DNA of 64,000 bases from Ulva prolifera (taxonomy: Eukaryota > Chlorophyta > Ulvophyceae > Ulvales > Ulvaceae), in the NCBI GenBank assembly GCA_023078555.1, contig CM041197.1:12431967-12495966 (forward strand), given 5' to 3'. This document shows, piece by piece, positions 10,401 to 25,334 of the stretch. Position numbers and translations under genes: made by a program. The notes beneath the pieces are model-generated. The model saw nothing but the letters and a program-made list of their open reading frames with translations. It did not search any database and had not been told where the DNA came from. Within the stretch, counting starts at the first letter, position 1. Every line of letters starts with the position of its first letter.

Positions 10401-13400
10401 AATGCTAGAAGAGACCAGCTCCTTCGTTTCCATGACAGATGTATGAGGCTACGGAGCATGCGTGTGCTGCTGAGGTGCACCTGTGGGCACTGTAATTTGG
10501 ATGCGGAAAACGATCGAATCATCAAAATCTGAGCATGCGGTGCTGTTCGGAACATGCATAAATGCTAGAATACACCATTTCCGTCGTTTCTGTGACAGAT
10601 GTATGAGGCTACGGAGCATGCGTGTGCTGCTGAGGTGCACCTGTGGGCACTGTAAGTTGGATGCGGAAAACGATCGAATCATCAAAATCTGAGGATGCAG
10701 TGCTGTTCGGAACATGCAGTAATGCTAGAATACTCCAGCTCCGTCGTTTCCATGACAGATGTAAGAGGCTAAGGTGCGTGCGCGTCCTGATGAGGTGCAC
10801 TAGTGCTGCTGAGGTGCACCTGTGGGCACTGTAATCTGGATGCGGAAAACGATCGAATCATCAAAATCTGAGCATGCAGTGCTGTTCGGAACATGTATAA
10901 ATGCTAGAAGAGACCAGCTCCTTCGTTTCCATGACAGATGTATGAGGCTACGGAGCATGCGTGTGCTGCTGAGGTGCACCTGTGGGCACTGTAATTTGGA
11001 TGCGGAAAACGATCGAAGTCATCAAAATCTGAGCATGCGGTGCTGTTCGGAACATGCATAAATGCTAGAATACACCATTTCCGTCGTTTCTGTGACAGAT
11101 GTATGAGGCTACGGAGCATGCGTGTGCTGCTGAGGTGCACCTGTGGGCACTGTAATTTGGATGCGGAAAACGATCGAATCATCAAAATCTGAGGATGCAG
11201 TGCTGTTCGGAACATGCAGTAATGTTAGAATACTCCAGCTCCGTCGTTTCCATGACAGATGTAAGAGGCTAAGGTGCGTGCGCGTCCTGATGAGGTGCAC
11301 TTGTGCTGCTGTGGTGCACCTGTGGGCACTGTAATTTGGGTGCGGAAAACGATCGAGTCATTAAAATCTGAGCATGCAGTGCTGTTCGGAACATGCAGAA
11401 ATGCTAGAATACACCATTTCCGTCGTTTCTGTGACAGATGTATGAGGCTACGGAGCATGCGTGTGCTGCTGAGGTGCACCTGTGGGCACTGTAATTTGGA
11501 TGCGGAAAACGATCGAATCATCAAAATCTGAGGATGCAGTGCTGTTCGGAACATGCATTAATGCTAGAATACTCCAGCTCCGTCGTTTCCATGACAGATG
11601 TAAGAGGCTAAGGTGCGTGCGCGTCCTGCTGAGGTGCACTTGTGCTGCTGAGGTGCACCTGTGGGCACTGTAATTTGGGTGCGGAAAACGATCGAATCAT
11701 CAAAATCTGAGGATGCAGTGCTGTTCGGAACATGCAGTAAATGCTAGAATACTCCAGCTTCCGTCGTTTCCATGACAGATGTAAGAGGCTAAGGTGCGTG
11801 CGCGTCCTGATGAGGTGCACTAGTGCTGCTGAGGTGCACCTGTGGGCACTGTAATCTTGGATGCGGAAAACGATCGAATCATCAAAATCTGAGCATGCAG
11901 TGCTGTTCGGAACATGTATAAATGCTAGAAGAGACCAGCTCCTTCGTTTCCATGACAGATGTATGAGGCTACGGAGCATGCGTGTGCTGCTGAGGTGCAC
12001 CTGTGGGCACTGTAATTTGGATGCGGAAAACGATCGAAGTCATCAAAATCTGAGCATGCGGTGCTGTTCGGAACATGCATAAATGCTAGAATACACCATT
12101 TCCGTCGTTTCTGTGACAGATGTATGAGGCTACGGAGCATGCGTGTGCTGCTGAGGTGCACCTGTGGGCACTGTAAGTTGGATGCGGAAAACGATCGAAT
12201 CATCAAAATCTGAGGATGCAGTGCTGTTCGGAACATGCAGTAATGCTAGAATACTCCAGCTCCGTCGTTTCCATGACAGATGTAAGAGGCTAAGGTGCGT
12301 GCGCGTCCTGATGAGGTGCACTAGTGCTGCTGAGGTGCACCTGTGGGCACTGTAATCTGGATGCGGAAAACGATCGAATCATCAAAATCTGAGCATGCAG
12401 TGCTGTTCGGAACATGTATAAATGCTAGAAGAGACCAGCTCCTTCGTTTCCATGACAGATGTATGAGGCTACGGAGCATGCGTGTGCTGCTGAGGTGCAC
12501 CTGTGGGCACTGTAATTTGGATGCGGAAAACGATCGAGTCATCAAAATCTGAGCATGCGGTGCTGTTCGGAACATGCATAAATGCTAGAATACACCATTT
12601 CCGTCGTTTCTGTGACAGATGTATGAGGCTACGGAGCATGCGTGTGCTGCTGAGGTGCACCTGTGGGCACTGTAATTTGGATGCGGAAAACGATCGAATC
12701 ATCAAAATCTGAGGATGCAGTGCTGTTCGGAACATGCAGTAATGCTAGAATACTCCAGCTCCGTCGTTTCCATGACAGATGTAAGAGGCTAAGGTGCGTG
12801 CGCGTCCTGATGAGGTGCACTAGTGCTGCTGAGGTGCACCTGTGGGCACTGTAATCTGGATGCGGAAAACGATCGAATCATCAAAATCTGAGCATGCAGT
12901 GCTGTTCGGAACATGTATAAATGCTAGAAGAGACCAGCTCCTTCGTTTCCATGACAGATGTATGAGGCTACGGAGCATGCGTGTGCTGCTGAGGTGCACC
13001 TGTGGGCACTGTAATTTGGATGCGGAAAACGATCGATCATCAAAATCTGAGCATGCGGTGCTGTTCGGAACATGCATAAATGCTAGAATACACCATTTCC
13101 GTCGTTTCTGTGACAGATGTATGAGGCTACGGAGCATGCGTGTGCTGCTGAGGTGCACCTGTGGGCACTGTAATTTGGATGCGGAAAACGATCGAATCAT
13201 CAAAATCTGAGGATGCAGTGCTGTTCGGAACATGCATTAATGCTAGAATACTCCAGCTCCGTCGTTTCCATGACAGATGTAAGAGGCTAAGGTGCGTGTG
13301 CGTCCTGATGAGGTGCACTTGTGCTGCTGTGGTGCACCTGTGGGCACTGTAATTTGGGTGGGGAAAACGATCGAGTCATTAAAATCTGAGCATGCAGTGC

Positions 13401-13420
13401 TGTTCGGAACATGCAGAAAT
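7470..13420 (+). repeat. Mixed C-B-A and C-A' satellite zone
   Basis: Monomer spacing stays at 160/179 bp, with C-B-A trimers mixed with C-A' dimers. GTAAGTTGG variants occur near 8.16, 9.15, 10.65 and 12.17 kb. Scattered single-base indels are present (for example GCGGCAAAACG near 8690, TTTCATGAC near 8934, a cluster near 11.74-11.86 kb). The indel GATCGAAGTC near 11.01 kb recurs near 12.04 kb, which shows it was copied within the array or between reads. No unique sequence is seen. Confidence 0.85.
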
Positions 13421-16400
13421 GCTAGAATACACCTTTCCGTCGTTTCTGTGACAGATGTATGAGGCTACGGAGCATGCGTGTGCTGCTGAGGTGCACCTGT
13501 GGGCACTGTAATTTGGATGCGGAAAACGATCGAATCATCANACCATTTCCGTCGTTTCTGTGACAGATGTATGAGGCTACGGAGCATGCGTGGTGCTGCG
13601 GTGCAACCTGTGGGCACTGTAATTTGGATGCGGAAAACGTCGAATCAATCAAAATCTGGAGATGCAGTGCGTCGGAACATGCTAATGCTAGAATACTCCA
13701 GCTCCGTCGTTTCCATGACAGATGTAAGAGCTAAGGTGCGTGCGCGTCTGTGAGGTGCACTAGTGCTGCTGAGTGCACCTGTGGCACTGTAATCTGGATG
13801 CGGAAAACGATCGAATCATCAAAATCTGAGCATGCAGTGCTGTTCGGAACATGTATAAATGCTAGAATAGACCAGCTCCGTCGTTTCCATGACAGATGTA
13901 TGAGGCTACGGAGCATGCGTGTGCTGCTGAGGTGCACCTGTGGGCACTGTAATTTGGGTGCGGAAAACGATCGAATCATCAAAATCTGAGCATGCAGTGC
14001 TGTTCGGAACATGCATAAATGCTAGAATACACCATTTCCGTCGTTTCTGTGACAGATGTATGAGGCTACGGAGCATGCGTGTGCTGCTGAGGTGCACCTG
14101 TGGGCACTGTAATTTGGATGCGGAAAACGATCGAATCATCAAAATCTGAGCATGCAGTGCTGTTCGGAACATGCATAAATGCTAGAATAGACCAGCTCCG
14201 TCGTTTCCATGACAGATGTATGAGGCTACGGAGCATGCGTGTGCTGCTGAGGTGCACCTGTGGGCACTGTAATTTGGATGCGGAAAACGATCGAATCATC
14301 AAAATCTGAGCATGCGGTGCTGTTCGGAACATGCATAAATGCTAGAATACACCATTTCCGTCGTTTCTGTGACAGATGTATGAGGCTACGGAGCATGCGT
14401 GTGCTGCTGAGGTGCACCTGTGGGCACTGTAATTTGGATGCGGAAAACGATCGAATCATCAAAATCTGAGGATGCAGTGCTGTTCGGAACATGCAGTAAT
14501 GCTAGAATACTCCAGCTCCGTCGTTTCCATGACAGATGTAAGAGGCTAAGGTGCGTGCGCGTCCTGATGAGGTGCACTAGTGCTGCTGAGGTGCACCTGT
14601 GGGCACTGTAATCTGGATGCGGAAAACGATCGAATCATCAAAATCTGAGCATGCAGTGCTGTTCGGAACATGTATAAATGCTAGAAGAGACCAGCTCCTT
14701 CGTTTCCATGACAGATGTATGAGGCTACGGAGCATGCGTGTGCTGCTGAGGTGCACCTGTGGGCACTGTAATTTGGGTGCGGAAAACGATCGAATCATCA
14801 AAATCTGAGCATGCAGTGCTGTTCGGAACATGCATAAATGCTAGAATACACCATTTCCGTCGTTTCTGTGACAGATGTATGAGGCTACGGAGCATGCGTG
14901 GTGCTGCTGAGGTGCACCTGTGGGCACTGTAATTTGGATGCGGAAAACGATCGAATCATCAAAATCTGAGCATTGCAGTGCTGTTCGGAACATGCATAAA
15001 TGCTAGAATACACCATTTCCGTCGTTTCTGTGACAGATGTATGAGGCTACGGAGCATGCGTGTGCTGCTGAGGTGCACCTGTGGGCACTGTAATTTGGAT
15101 GCGGAAAACGATCGAATCATCAAATCTGAGCATGCAGTGCTGTTCGGAACATGCATTAATGCTAGAATACCAGCTTCCGTCGTTTCCATGACAGATGTAA
15201 GGAGGCTAGCGGAGCGTCCTGCTGATGTGCCTTGTGCTGAGGTGCACCTGTGGGCACTGTAATTTGGGTGCGGAAAACGATCGAATCATCAAATCTGAGC
15301 ATGCAGTGCTGTTCGGAACATGCATAAATGCTAGAATACACCATTTCCGTCGTTTCTGTGACAGATGTATGAGGCTACGGAGCATGCGTGTGCTGCTGAG
15401 GTGCACCTGTGGGCACTGTAATTTGGATGCGGAAAACGATCGAATCATCAAAATCTGAGGATGCAGTGCTGTTCGGAACATGCAGTAATGCTAGAATACT
15501 CCAGCTCCGTCGTTTCCATGACAGATGTATGAGGCTAAGGTGCGTGCGCGTCCTGATGAGGTGCACTGTGCTGCTGAGGTGCACCTGTGGGCACTGTAAT
15601 TTGGATGCGGAAAACGATCGAATCATCAAAATCTGAGCATGCAGTGCTGTTCGGAACATGCATAAATGCTAGAATACACCATTCCGTCGTTTCTGTGACA
15701 GATGTATGAGGCTACGGAGCATGCGTGTGCTGCTGAGGTGCACCTGTGGGCACTGTAATTTGGATGCGGAAAACGATCGAATCAATCAAAATCTGAGCAT
15801 GCAGTGCTGTTCGGAACATGCATAAATGCTAGAATACACCATTTCCGTCGTTTCCTGTGACAGATGTAATGAGGCTAAGGTGCGTGCCTGATGCAGTGCA
15901 CTTAGTGCTGCTGGGTGCACCTGTGGGCACTGTAATTTGGATGCGGAAAACGATCGAGTCATCAAAATCTGAGCATGCAGGTGCTGTTCGGAACATGCAT
16001 AAATGCTAGAATACAACCATTTCCGTCGTTTCTGTGACAGATGTATGAGGCTACGGAGCATGCGTGTGCTGCTGAGGTGCACCTGTGGGCACTGTAATTT
16101 GGATGCGGAAAACGATCGAATCATCAAAATCTGAGGATGCAGTGCTGTTCGGAACATGCAGTAATGCTAGAATACTCCAGCTCCGTCGTTTCCATGACAG
16201 ATGTAAGAGGCTAAGGTGCGTGCGCGTCCTGATGAGGTGCACTTGTGCTGCTGAGGGTGCACCTGTGGGCACTGTAATTTGGGATGCGGAAAACGATCGA
16301 ATCATCAAAATCTGAGCATGCAGTGCTGTTCGGAACATGCATAAATGCTAGAATACACCATTTCCGTCGTTTCAGTGACAGATGTAGAGGCTACGGAGCA

Positions 16401-17410
16401 TGCGTGTGCTGCTGAGGTGCACCTGTGGGCACTGTAATTTGGATGCGGAAAACGATCGAATCATCAAAATCTGAGCATGCAGTGCTGTTCGGAACATGCA
16501 TAAATGCTAGAATACACCATTTCCGTCGTTTCTGTGACAGATGTATGAGGCTACGGAGCATGCGTGTGCTGCTGAGGTGCACCTGTGGGCACTGTAATTT
16601 GGATGCGGAAAACGATCGAATCATCAAAATCTGAGCATGCAGTGCTGTTCGGAACATGCATTAATGCTAGAATACTCCAGCTCCGTCGTTTCCATGACAG
16701 ATGTAAGAGGCTAAGGTGCGTGCGCGTCCTGCTGAGGTGCACTAGTGCTGCTGAGGTGCACCTGTGGGCACTGTAATTGGGATGCGGAAAACGATCGAAT
16801 CATCAAAATCTGAGCATGCAGTGCTGTTCGGAACATGTATAAATGCTAGAATACACCATTCCGTCGTTTCCTGTGACAGATGTATGAGGCTACGGAGCAT
16901 GCGTGTGCTGCTGAGGTGCACCTGTGGGCACTGTAATTTGGGATGCGGAAAACGATCGAATCATCAAAATCTGAGGATGCAGTGCTGTTCGGAACATGCA
17001 TTAATGCTAGAAATACTACCAGCTCCGTCGTTTCCATGTGACAGATGTAGAGGCTAAGGTGCGTGCCGTCCTGCTTAGGTGCACTTGTGCTGGTGAGGTG
17101 CACCTGTGGGCACTGTAATTTGGGATGCGGAAAACGATCGAATCATCAAAATCTGAGCATGCAGTGCTGTTCGGAACATGTATAAATGCTAGAAGAGACC
17201 AGCTCCTTCGTTTCCATGACAGATGTATGAGGCTACGGAGCATGCGTGTGCTGCTGAGGGTGCACCTGTGGGCACTGTAATTTGGATGCGGAAAACGATC
17301 GAATCATCAAAATTCTGAGCATGCAGGTGCTGTTCGGAACATGCATAAATGCTAGAATACACCATTTCCGTCGTTTCTCGTGACAGATGTATGAGGCTAA
17401 CGGAGCATGC
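13421..17410. other. Degraded or poorly assembled satellite stretch, with N at 13541
   Basis: Frequent one- and two-base indels break the 160/179-bp spacing at 13421-13790 and 14900-17410, with a cleaner interval between. The only ambiguous base (13541) sits where about 50 bp of a monomer are missing: spacing from 13499 to 13610 is only 111 bp. The clean interval holds unusual B-like monomers reading AATAGACCAGCTCCGTCG (near 13.86 and 14.19 kb), a B/C mixture not noticed elsewhere. Error clustering around an N points to a gap-closed join. Confidence 0.75.
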
Positions 17411-20400
17411 GTGTGCTGCTGAGGTGCACCTGTGGGCACTGTAATTTGGATGCGGAAAACGATGGAATCATCAAAATCTGAGCATGCGGTGCTGTTCGGA
17501 ACATGCATAAATGCTAGAATACACCATTTCCGTCGTTTCTGTGACAGATGTATGAGGCTACGGAGCATGCGTGTGCTGCTGAGGTGCACCTGTGGGCACT
17601 GTAATTTGGATGCGGAAAACGATCGAATCATCAAAATCTGAGCATGCAGTGCTGTTCGGAACATGTATAAATGCTAGAAGAGACCAGCTCCTTCGTTTCC
17701 ATGACAGATGTATGAGGCTACGGAGCATGCGTGTGCTGCTGAGGTGCACCTGTGGGCACTGTAATTTGGATGCGGAAAACGATCGAATCATCAAAATCTG
17801 AGGATGCAGTGCTGTTCGGAACATGCAGTAATGCTAGAATACTCCAGCTCCGTCGTTTCCATGACAGATGTAAGAGGCTAAGGTGCGTGCGCGTCCTGAT
17901 GAGGTGCACTAGTGCTGCTGAGGTGCACCTGTGGCACTGTAATCTGGATGCGGAAAACGATCGAATCATCAAAATCTGAGCATGCAGTGCTGTTCGGAAC
18001 ATGTATAAATGCTAGAAGAGACCAGCTCCTTCGTTTCCATGACAGATGTATGAGGCTACGGAGCATGCGTGTGCTGCTGAGGTGCACCTGTGGGCACTGT
18101 AATTTGGATGCGGAAAACGATCGAATCATCAAAATCTGAGCATGCAGTGCTGTTCGGAACATGCATAAATGCTAGAATACTCCAGCTCCGTCGTTTCCAT
18201 GACAGATGTAAGAGGCTAAGGTGCGTGCGCGTCCTGCTGAGGTGCACTTGTGCTGCTGAGGTGCACCTGTGGGCACTGTAATTTGGGTGCGGAAAACGAT
18301 CGAATCATCAAAATCTGAGCATGCAGTGCTGTTCGGAACATGCATAAATGCTAGAATACACCATTTCCGTCGTTTCTGTGACAGATGTATGAGGCTACGG
18401 AGCATGCGTGTGCTGCTGAGGTGCACCTGTGGGCACTGTAATTTGGATGCGGAAAACGATCGAATCATCAAAATCTGAGCATGCAGTGCTGTTCGGAACA
18501 TGTATAAATGCTAGAAGAGACCAGCTCCTTCGTTTCCATGACAGATGTATGAGGCTACGGAGCATGCGTGTGCTGCTGAGGTGCACCTGTGGGCACTGTA
18601 ATTTGGATGCGGAAAACGATCGAATCATCAAAATCTGAGCATGCGGTGCTGTTCGGAACATGCATAAATGCTAGAATACACCATTTCCGTCGTTTCTGTG
18701 ACAGATGTATGAGGCTACGGAGCATGCGTGTGCTGCTGAGGTGCACCTGTGGGCACTGTAATTTGGATGCGGAAAACGATCGAATCATCAAAATCTGAGG
18801 ATGCAGTGCTGTTCGGAACATGCAGTAATGCTAGAATACTCCAGCTCCGTCGTTTCCATGACAGATGTAAGAGGCTAAGGTGCGTGCGCGTCCTGCTGAG
18901 GTGCACTTGTGCTGCTGAGGTGCACCTGTGGGCACTGTAATTTGGGTGCGGAAAACGATCGAATCATCAAAATCTGAGCATGCAGTGCTGTTCGGAACAT
19001 GCATAAATGCTAGAATACACCATTTCCGTCGTTTCTGTGACAGATGTATGAGGCTACGGAGCATGCGTGTGCTGCTGAGGTGCACCTGTGGGCACTGTAA
19101 TTTGGATGCGGAAAACGATCGAATCATCAAAATCTGAGCATGCAGTGCTGTTCGGAACATGCATAAATGCTAGAATACACCATTTCCGTCGTTTCTGTGA
19201 CAGATGTATGAGGCTACGGAGCATGCGTGTGCTGCTGAGGTGCACCTGTGGGCACTGTAATTTGGATGCGGAAAACGATCGAATCATCAAAATCTGAGCA
19301 TGCAGTGCTGTTCGGAACATGCATTAATGCTAGAATACTCCAGCTCCGTCGTTTCCATGACAGATGTAAGAGGCTAAGGTGCGTGCGCGTCCTGCTGAGG
19401 TGCACTTGTGCTGCTGAGGTGCACCTGTGGGCACTGTAATTTGGGTGCGGAAAACGATCGAATCATCAAAATCTGAGCATGCAGTGCTGTTCGGAACATG
19501 CATAAATGCTAGAATACACCATTTCCGTCGTTTCTGTGACAGATGTATGAGGCTACGGAGCATGCGTGTGCTGCTGAGGTGCACCTGTGGGCACTGTAAT
19601 TTGGATGCGGAAAACGATCGAATCATCAAAATCTGAGCATGCAGTGCTGTTCGGAACATGTATAAATGCTAGAAGAGACCAGCTCCTTCGTTTCCATGAC
19701 AGATGTATGAGGCTACGGAGCATGCGTGTGCTGCTGAGGTGCACCTGTGGGCACTGTAATTTGGATGCGGAAAACGATCGAATCATCAAATCTGAGCATG
19801 CGGTGCTGTTCGGAACATGCATAAATGCTAGAATACACCATTTCCGTCGTTTCTGTGACAGATGTATGAGGCTACGGAGCATGCGTGTGCTGCTGAGGTG
19901 CACCTGTGGGCACTGTAATTTGGATGCGGAAAACGATCGAATCATCAAAATCTGAGGATGCAGTGCTGTTCGGAACATGCAGTAATGCTAGAATACTCCA
20001 GCTCCGTCGTTTCCATGACAGATGTAAGAGGCTAAGGTGCGTGCGCGTCCTGATGAGGTGCACTAGTGCTGCTGAGGTGCACCTGTGGGCACTGTAATCT
20101 GGATGCGGAAAACGATCGAATCATCAAAATCTGAGCATGCAGTGCTGTTCGGAACATGTATAAATGCTAGAAGAGACCAGCTCCTTCGTTTCCATGACAG
20201 ATGTATGAGGCTACGGAGCATGCGTGTGCTGCTGAGGTGCACCTGTGGGCACTGTAATTTGGGTGCGGAAAACGATCGAATCATCAAAATCTGAGCATGC
20301 AGTGCTGTTCGGAACATGCATAAATGCTAAAATACACCATTTCCGTCGTTTCTGTGACAGATGTATGAGGCTACGGAGCATGCGTGTGCTGCTGAGGTGC

Positions 20401-23400
20401 ACCTGTGGGCACTGTAATTTGGATGCGGAAAACGATGGAATCATCAAAATCTGAGCATGCGGTGCTGTTCGGAACATGCATAAATGCTAGAATACACCAT
20501 TTCCGTCGTTTCTGTGACAGATGTATGAGGCTACGGAGCATGCGTGTGCTGCTGAGGTGCACCTGTGGGCACTGTAATTTGGATGCGGAAAACGATCGAA
20601 TCATCAAAATCTGAGGATGCAGTGCTGTTCGGAACATGCATTAATGCTAGAATACTCCAGCTCCGTCGTTTCCATGACAGATGTAAGAGGCTAAGGTGCG
20701 TGCGCGTCCTGCTGAGGTGCACTTGTGCTGCTGAGGTGCACCTGTGGGCACTGTAATTTGGGTGCGGAAAACGATCGAATCATCAAAATCTGAGCATGCA
20801 GTGCTGTTCGGAACATGCATAAATGCTAGAATACACCATTTCCGTCGTTTCTGTGACAGATGTATGAGGCTACGGAGCATGCGTGTGCTGCTGAGGTGCA
20901 CCTGTGGGCACTGTAATTTGGATGCGGAAAACGATCGAATCATCAAAATCTGAGCATGCAGTGCTGTTCGGAACATGTATAAATGCTAGAAGAGACCAGC
21001 TCCTTCGTTTCCATGACAGATGTATGAGGCTACGGAGCATGCGTGTGCTGCTGAGGTGCACCTGTGGGCACTGTAATTTGGGTGCGGAAAACGATCGAAT
21101 CATCAAAATCTGAGCATGCAGTGCTGTTCGGAACATGCATAATGCTAGAATACACCATTTCCGTCGTTTCTGTGACAGATGTATGAGGCTACGGAGCATG
21201 CGTGTGCTGCTGAGGTGCACCTGTGGGCACTGTAATTTGGATGCGGAAAACGATCGAATCATCAAAATCTGAGCATGCAGTGCTGTTCGGAACATGTATA
21301 AATGCTAGAAGAGACCAGCTCCTTCGTTTCCATGACAGATGTATGAGGCTACGGAGCATGCGTGTGCTGCTGAGGTGCACCTGTGGCACTGTAATTTGGA
21401 TGCGGAAAACGATCGAATCATCAAAATCTGAGCATGCGGTGCTGTTCGGAACATGCATAAATGCTAGAATACACCATTTCCGTCGTTTCTGTGACAGATG
21501 TATGAGGCTACGGAGCATGCGTGTGCTGCTGAGGTGCACCTGTGGGCACTGTAATTTGGATGCGGAAAACGATCGAATCATCAAAATCTGAGGATGCAGT
21601 GCTGTTCGGAACATGCAGTAATGCTAGAATACTCCAGCTCCGTCGTTTCCATGACAGATGTAAGAGGCTAAGGTGCGTGCGCGTCCTGATGAGGTGCACT
21701 AGTGCTGCTGAGGTGCACCTGTGGGCACTGTAATCTGGATGCGGAAAACGATCGAATCATCAAAATCTGAGCATGCAGTGCTGTTCGGAACATGTATAAA
21801 TGCTAGAAGAGACCAGCTCCTTCGTTTCCATGACAGATGTATGAGGCTACGGAGCATGCGTGTGCTGCTGAGGTGCACCTGTGGGCACTGTAATTTGGAT
21901 GCGGAAAAACGATCGAATCATCAAAATCTGAGCATGCGGTGCTGTTCGGAACATGCATAAATGCTAGAATACACCATTTCCGTCGTTTCTGTGACAGATG
22001 TATGAGGCTACGGAGCATGCGTGTGCTGCTGAGGTGCACCTGTGGGCACTGTAATTTGGATGCGGAAAACGATCGAATCATCAAAATCTGAGGATGCAGT
22101 GCTGTTCGGAACATGCAGTAATGCTAGAATACTCCAGCTCCGTCGTTTCCATGACAGATGTAAGAGGCTAAGGTGCGTGCGCGTCCTGATGAGGTGCACT
22201 AGTGCTGCTGAGGTGCACCTGTGGGCACTGTAATCTGGATGCGGAAAACGATCGAATCATCAAAATCTGAGCATGCAGTGCTGTTCGGAACATGTATAAA
22301 TGCTAGAAGAGACCAGCTCCTTCGTTTCCATGACAGATGTATGAGGCTACGGAGCATGCGTGTGCTGCTGAGGTGCACCTGTGGGCACTGTAATTTGGAT
22401 GCGGAAAACGATGGAATCATCAAAATCTGAGCATGCGGTGCTGTTCGGAACATGCATAAATGCTAGAATACACCATTTCCGTCGTTTCTGTGACAGATGT
22501 ATGAGGCTACGGAGCATGCGTGTGCTGCTGAGGTGCACCTGTGGGCACTGTAATTTGGATGCGGAAAACGATCGAATCATCAAATCTGAGCATGCAGTGC
22601 TGTTCGGAACATGTATAAATGCTAGAAGAGACCAGCTCCTTCGTTTCCATGACAGATGTATGAGGCTACGGAGCATGCGTGTGCTGCTGAGGTGCACCTG
22701 TGGGCACTGTAATTTGGATGCGGAAAACGATCGAATCATCAAAATCTGAGGATGCAGTGCTGTTCGGAACATGCAGTAATGCTAGAATACTCCAGCTCCG
22801 TCGTTTCCATGACAGATGTAAGAGGCTAAGGTGCGTGCGCGTCCTGATGAGGTGCACTAGTGCTGCTGAGGTGCACCTGTGGGCACTGTAATCTGGATGC
22901 GGAAAACGATCGAATCATCAAAATCTGAGCATGCAGTGCTGTTCGGAACATGTATAAATGCTAGAAGAGACCAGCTCCTTCGTTTCCATGACAGATGTAT
23001 GAGGCTACGGAGCATGCGTGTGCTGCTGAGGTGCACCTGTGGGCACTGTAATTTGGATGCGGAAAACGATGGAATCATCAAATCTGAGCATGCGGTGCTG
23101 TTCGGAACATGCATAAATGCTAGAATACACCATTTCCGTCGTTTCTGTGACAGATGTATGAGGCTACGGAGCATGCGTGTGCTGCTGAGGTGCACCTGTG
23201 GGCACTGTAATTTGGATGCGGAAAACGATCGAATCATCAAAATCTGAGCATGCAGTGCTGTTCGGAACATGTATAAATGCTAGAAGAGACCAGCTCCTTC
23301 GTTTCCATGACAGATGTATGAGGCTACGGAGCATGCGTGTGCTGCTGAGGTGCACCTGTGGGCACTGTAATTTGGGTGCGGAAAACGATCGAATCATCAA

Positions 23401-25334
23401 AATCTGAGCATGCAGTGCTGTTCGGAACATGCATAAATGCTAGAATACACCATTTCCGTCGTTTCTGTGACAGATGTATGAGGCTACGGAGCATGCGTGT
23501 GCTGCTGAGGTGCACCTGTGGGCACTGTAATTTGGATGCGGAAAACGATCGAATCATCAAAATCTGAGCATGCGGTGCTGTTCGGAACATGCATAAATGC
23601 TAGAATACACCATTTCCGTCGTTTCTGTGACAGATGTATGAGGCTACGGAGCATGCGTGTGCTGCTGAGGTGCACCTGTGGGCACTGTAAGTTGGATGCG
23701 GAAAACGATCGAATCATCAAAATCTGAGGATGCAGTGCTGTTCGGAACATGCAGTAATGCTAGAATACTCCAGCTCCGTCGTTTCCATGACAGATGTAAG
23801 AGGCTAAGGTGCGTGCGCGTCCTGATGAGGTGCACTAGTGCTGCTGAGGTGCACCTGTGGGCACTGTAATCTGGATGCGGAAAACGATCGAATCATCAAA
23901 ATCTGAGCATGCAGTGCTGTTCGGAACATGTATAAATGCTAGAAGAGACCAGCTCCTTCGTTTCCATGACAGATGTATGAGGCTACGGAGCATGCGTGTG
24001 CTGCTGAGGTGCACCTGTGGGCACTGTAATTTGGGTGCGGAAAACGATCGAATCATCAAAATCTGAGCATGCAGTGCTGTTCGGAACATGCATAAATGCT
24101 AAAATACACCATTTCCGTCGTTTCTGTGACAGATGTATGAGGCTACGGAGCATGCGTGTGCTGCTGAGGTGCACCTGTGGGCACTGTAATTTGGATGCGG
24201 AAAACGATGGAATCATCAAAATCTGAGCATGCGGTGCTGTTCGGAACATGCATAAATGCTAGAATACACCATTTCCGTCGTTTCTGTGACAGATGTATGA
24301 GGCTACGGAGCATGCGTGTGCTGCTGAGGTGCACCTGTGGGCACTGTAATTTGGATGCGGAAAACGATCGAATCATCAAAATCTGAGGATGCAGTGCTGT
24401 TCGGAACATGCATTAATGCTAGAATACTCCAGCTCCGTCGTTTCCATGACAGATGTAAGAGGCTAAGGTGCGTGCGCGTCCTGCTGAGGTGCACTTGTGC
24501 TGCTGAGGTGCACCTGTGGGCACTGTAATTTGGGTGCGGAAAACGATCGAATCATCAAAATCTGAGCATGCAGTGCTGTTCGGAACATGTATAAATGCTA
24601 GAAGAGACCAGCTCCTTCGTTTCCATGACAGATGTATGAGGCTACGGAGCATGCGTGTGCTGCTGAGGTGCACCTGTGGGCACTGTAATTTGGATGCGGA
24701 AAACGATCGAATCATCAAAATCTGAGCATGCGGTGCTGTTCGGAACATGCATAAATGCTAGAATACACCATTTCCGTCGTTTCTGTGACAGATGTATGAG
24801 GCTACGGAGCATGCGTGTGCTGCTGAGGTGCACCTGTGGGCACTGTAATTTGGATGCGGAAAACGATCGAATCATCAAAATCTGAGGATGCAGTGCTGTT
24901 CGGAACATGCAGTAATGCTAGAATACTCCAGCTCCGTCGTTTCCATGACAGATGTAAGAGGCTAAGGTGCGTGCGCGTCCTGCTGAGGTGCACTTGTGCT
25001 GCTGAGGTGCACCTGTGGGCACTGTAATTTGGGTGCGGAAAACGATCGAATCATCAAAATCTGAGCATGCAGTGCTGTTCGGAACATGCATAAATGCTAG
25101 AATACACCATTTCCGTCGTTTCTGTGACAGATGTATGAGGCTACGGAGCATGCGTGTGCTGCTGAGGTGCACCTGTGGGCACTGTAATTTGGATGCGGAA
25201 AACGATCGAATCATCAAAATCTGAGCATGCAGTGCTGTTCGGAACATGTATAAATGCTAGAAGAGACCAGCTCCTTCGTTTCCATGACAGATGTATGAGG
25301 CTACGGAGCATGCGTGTGCTGCTGAGGTGCACCT

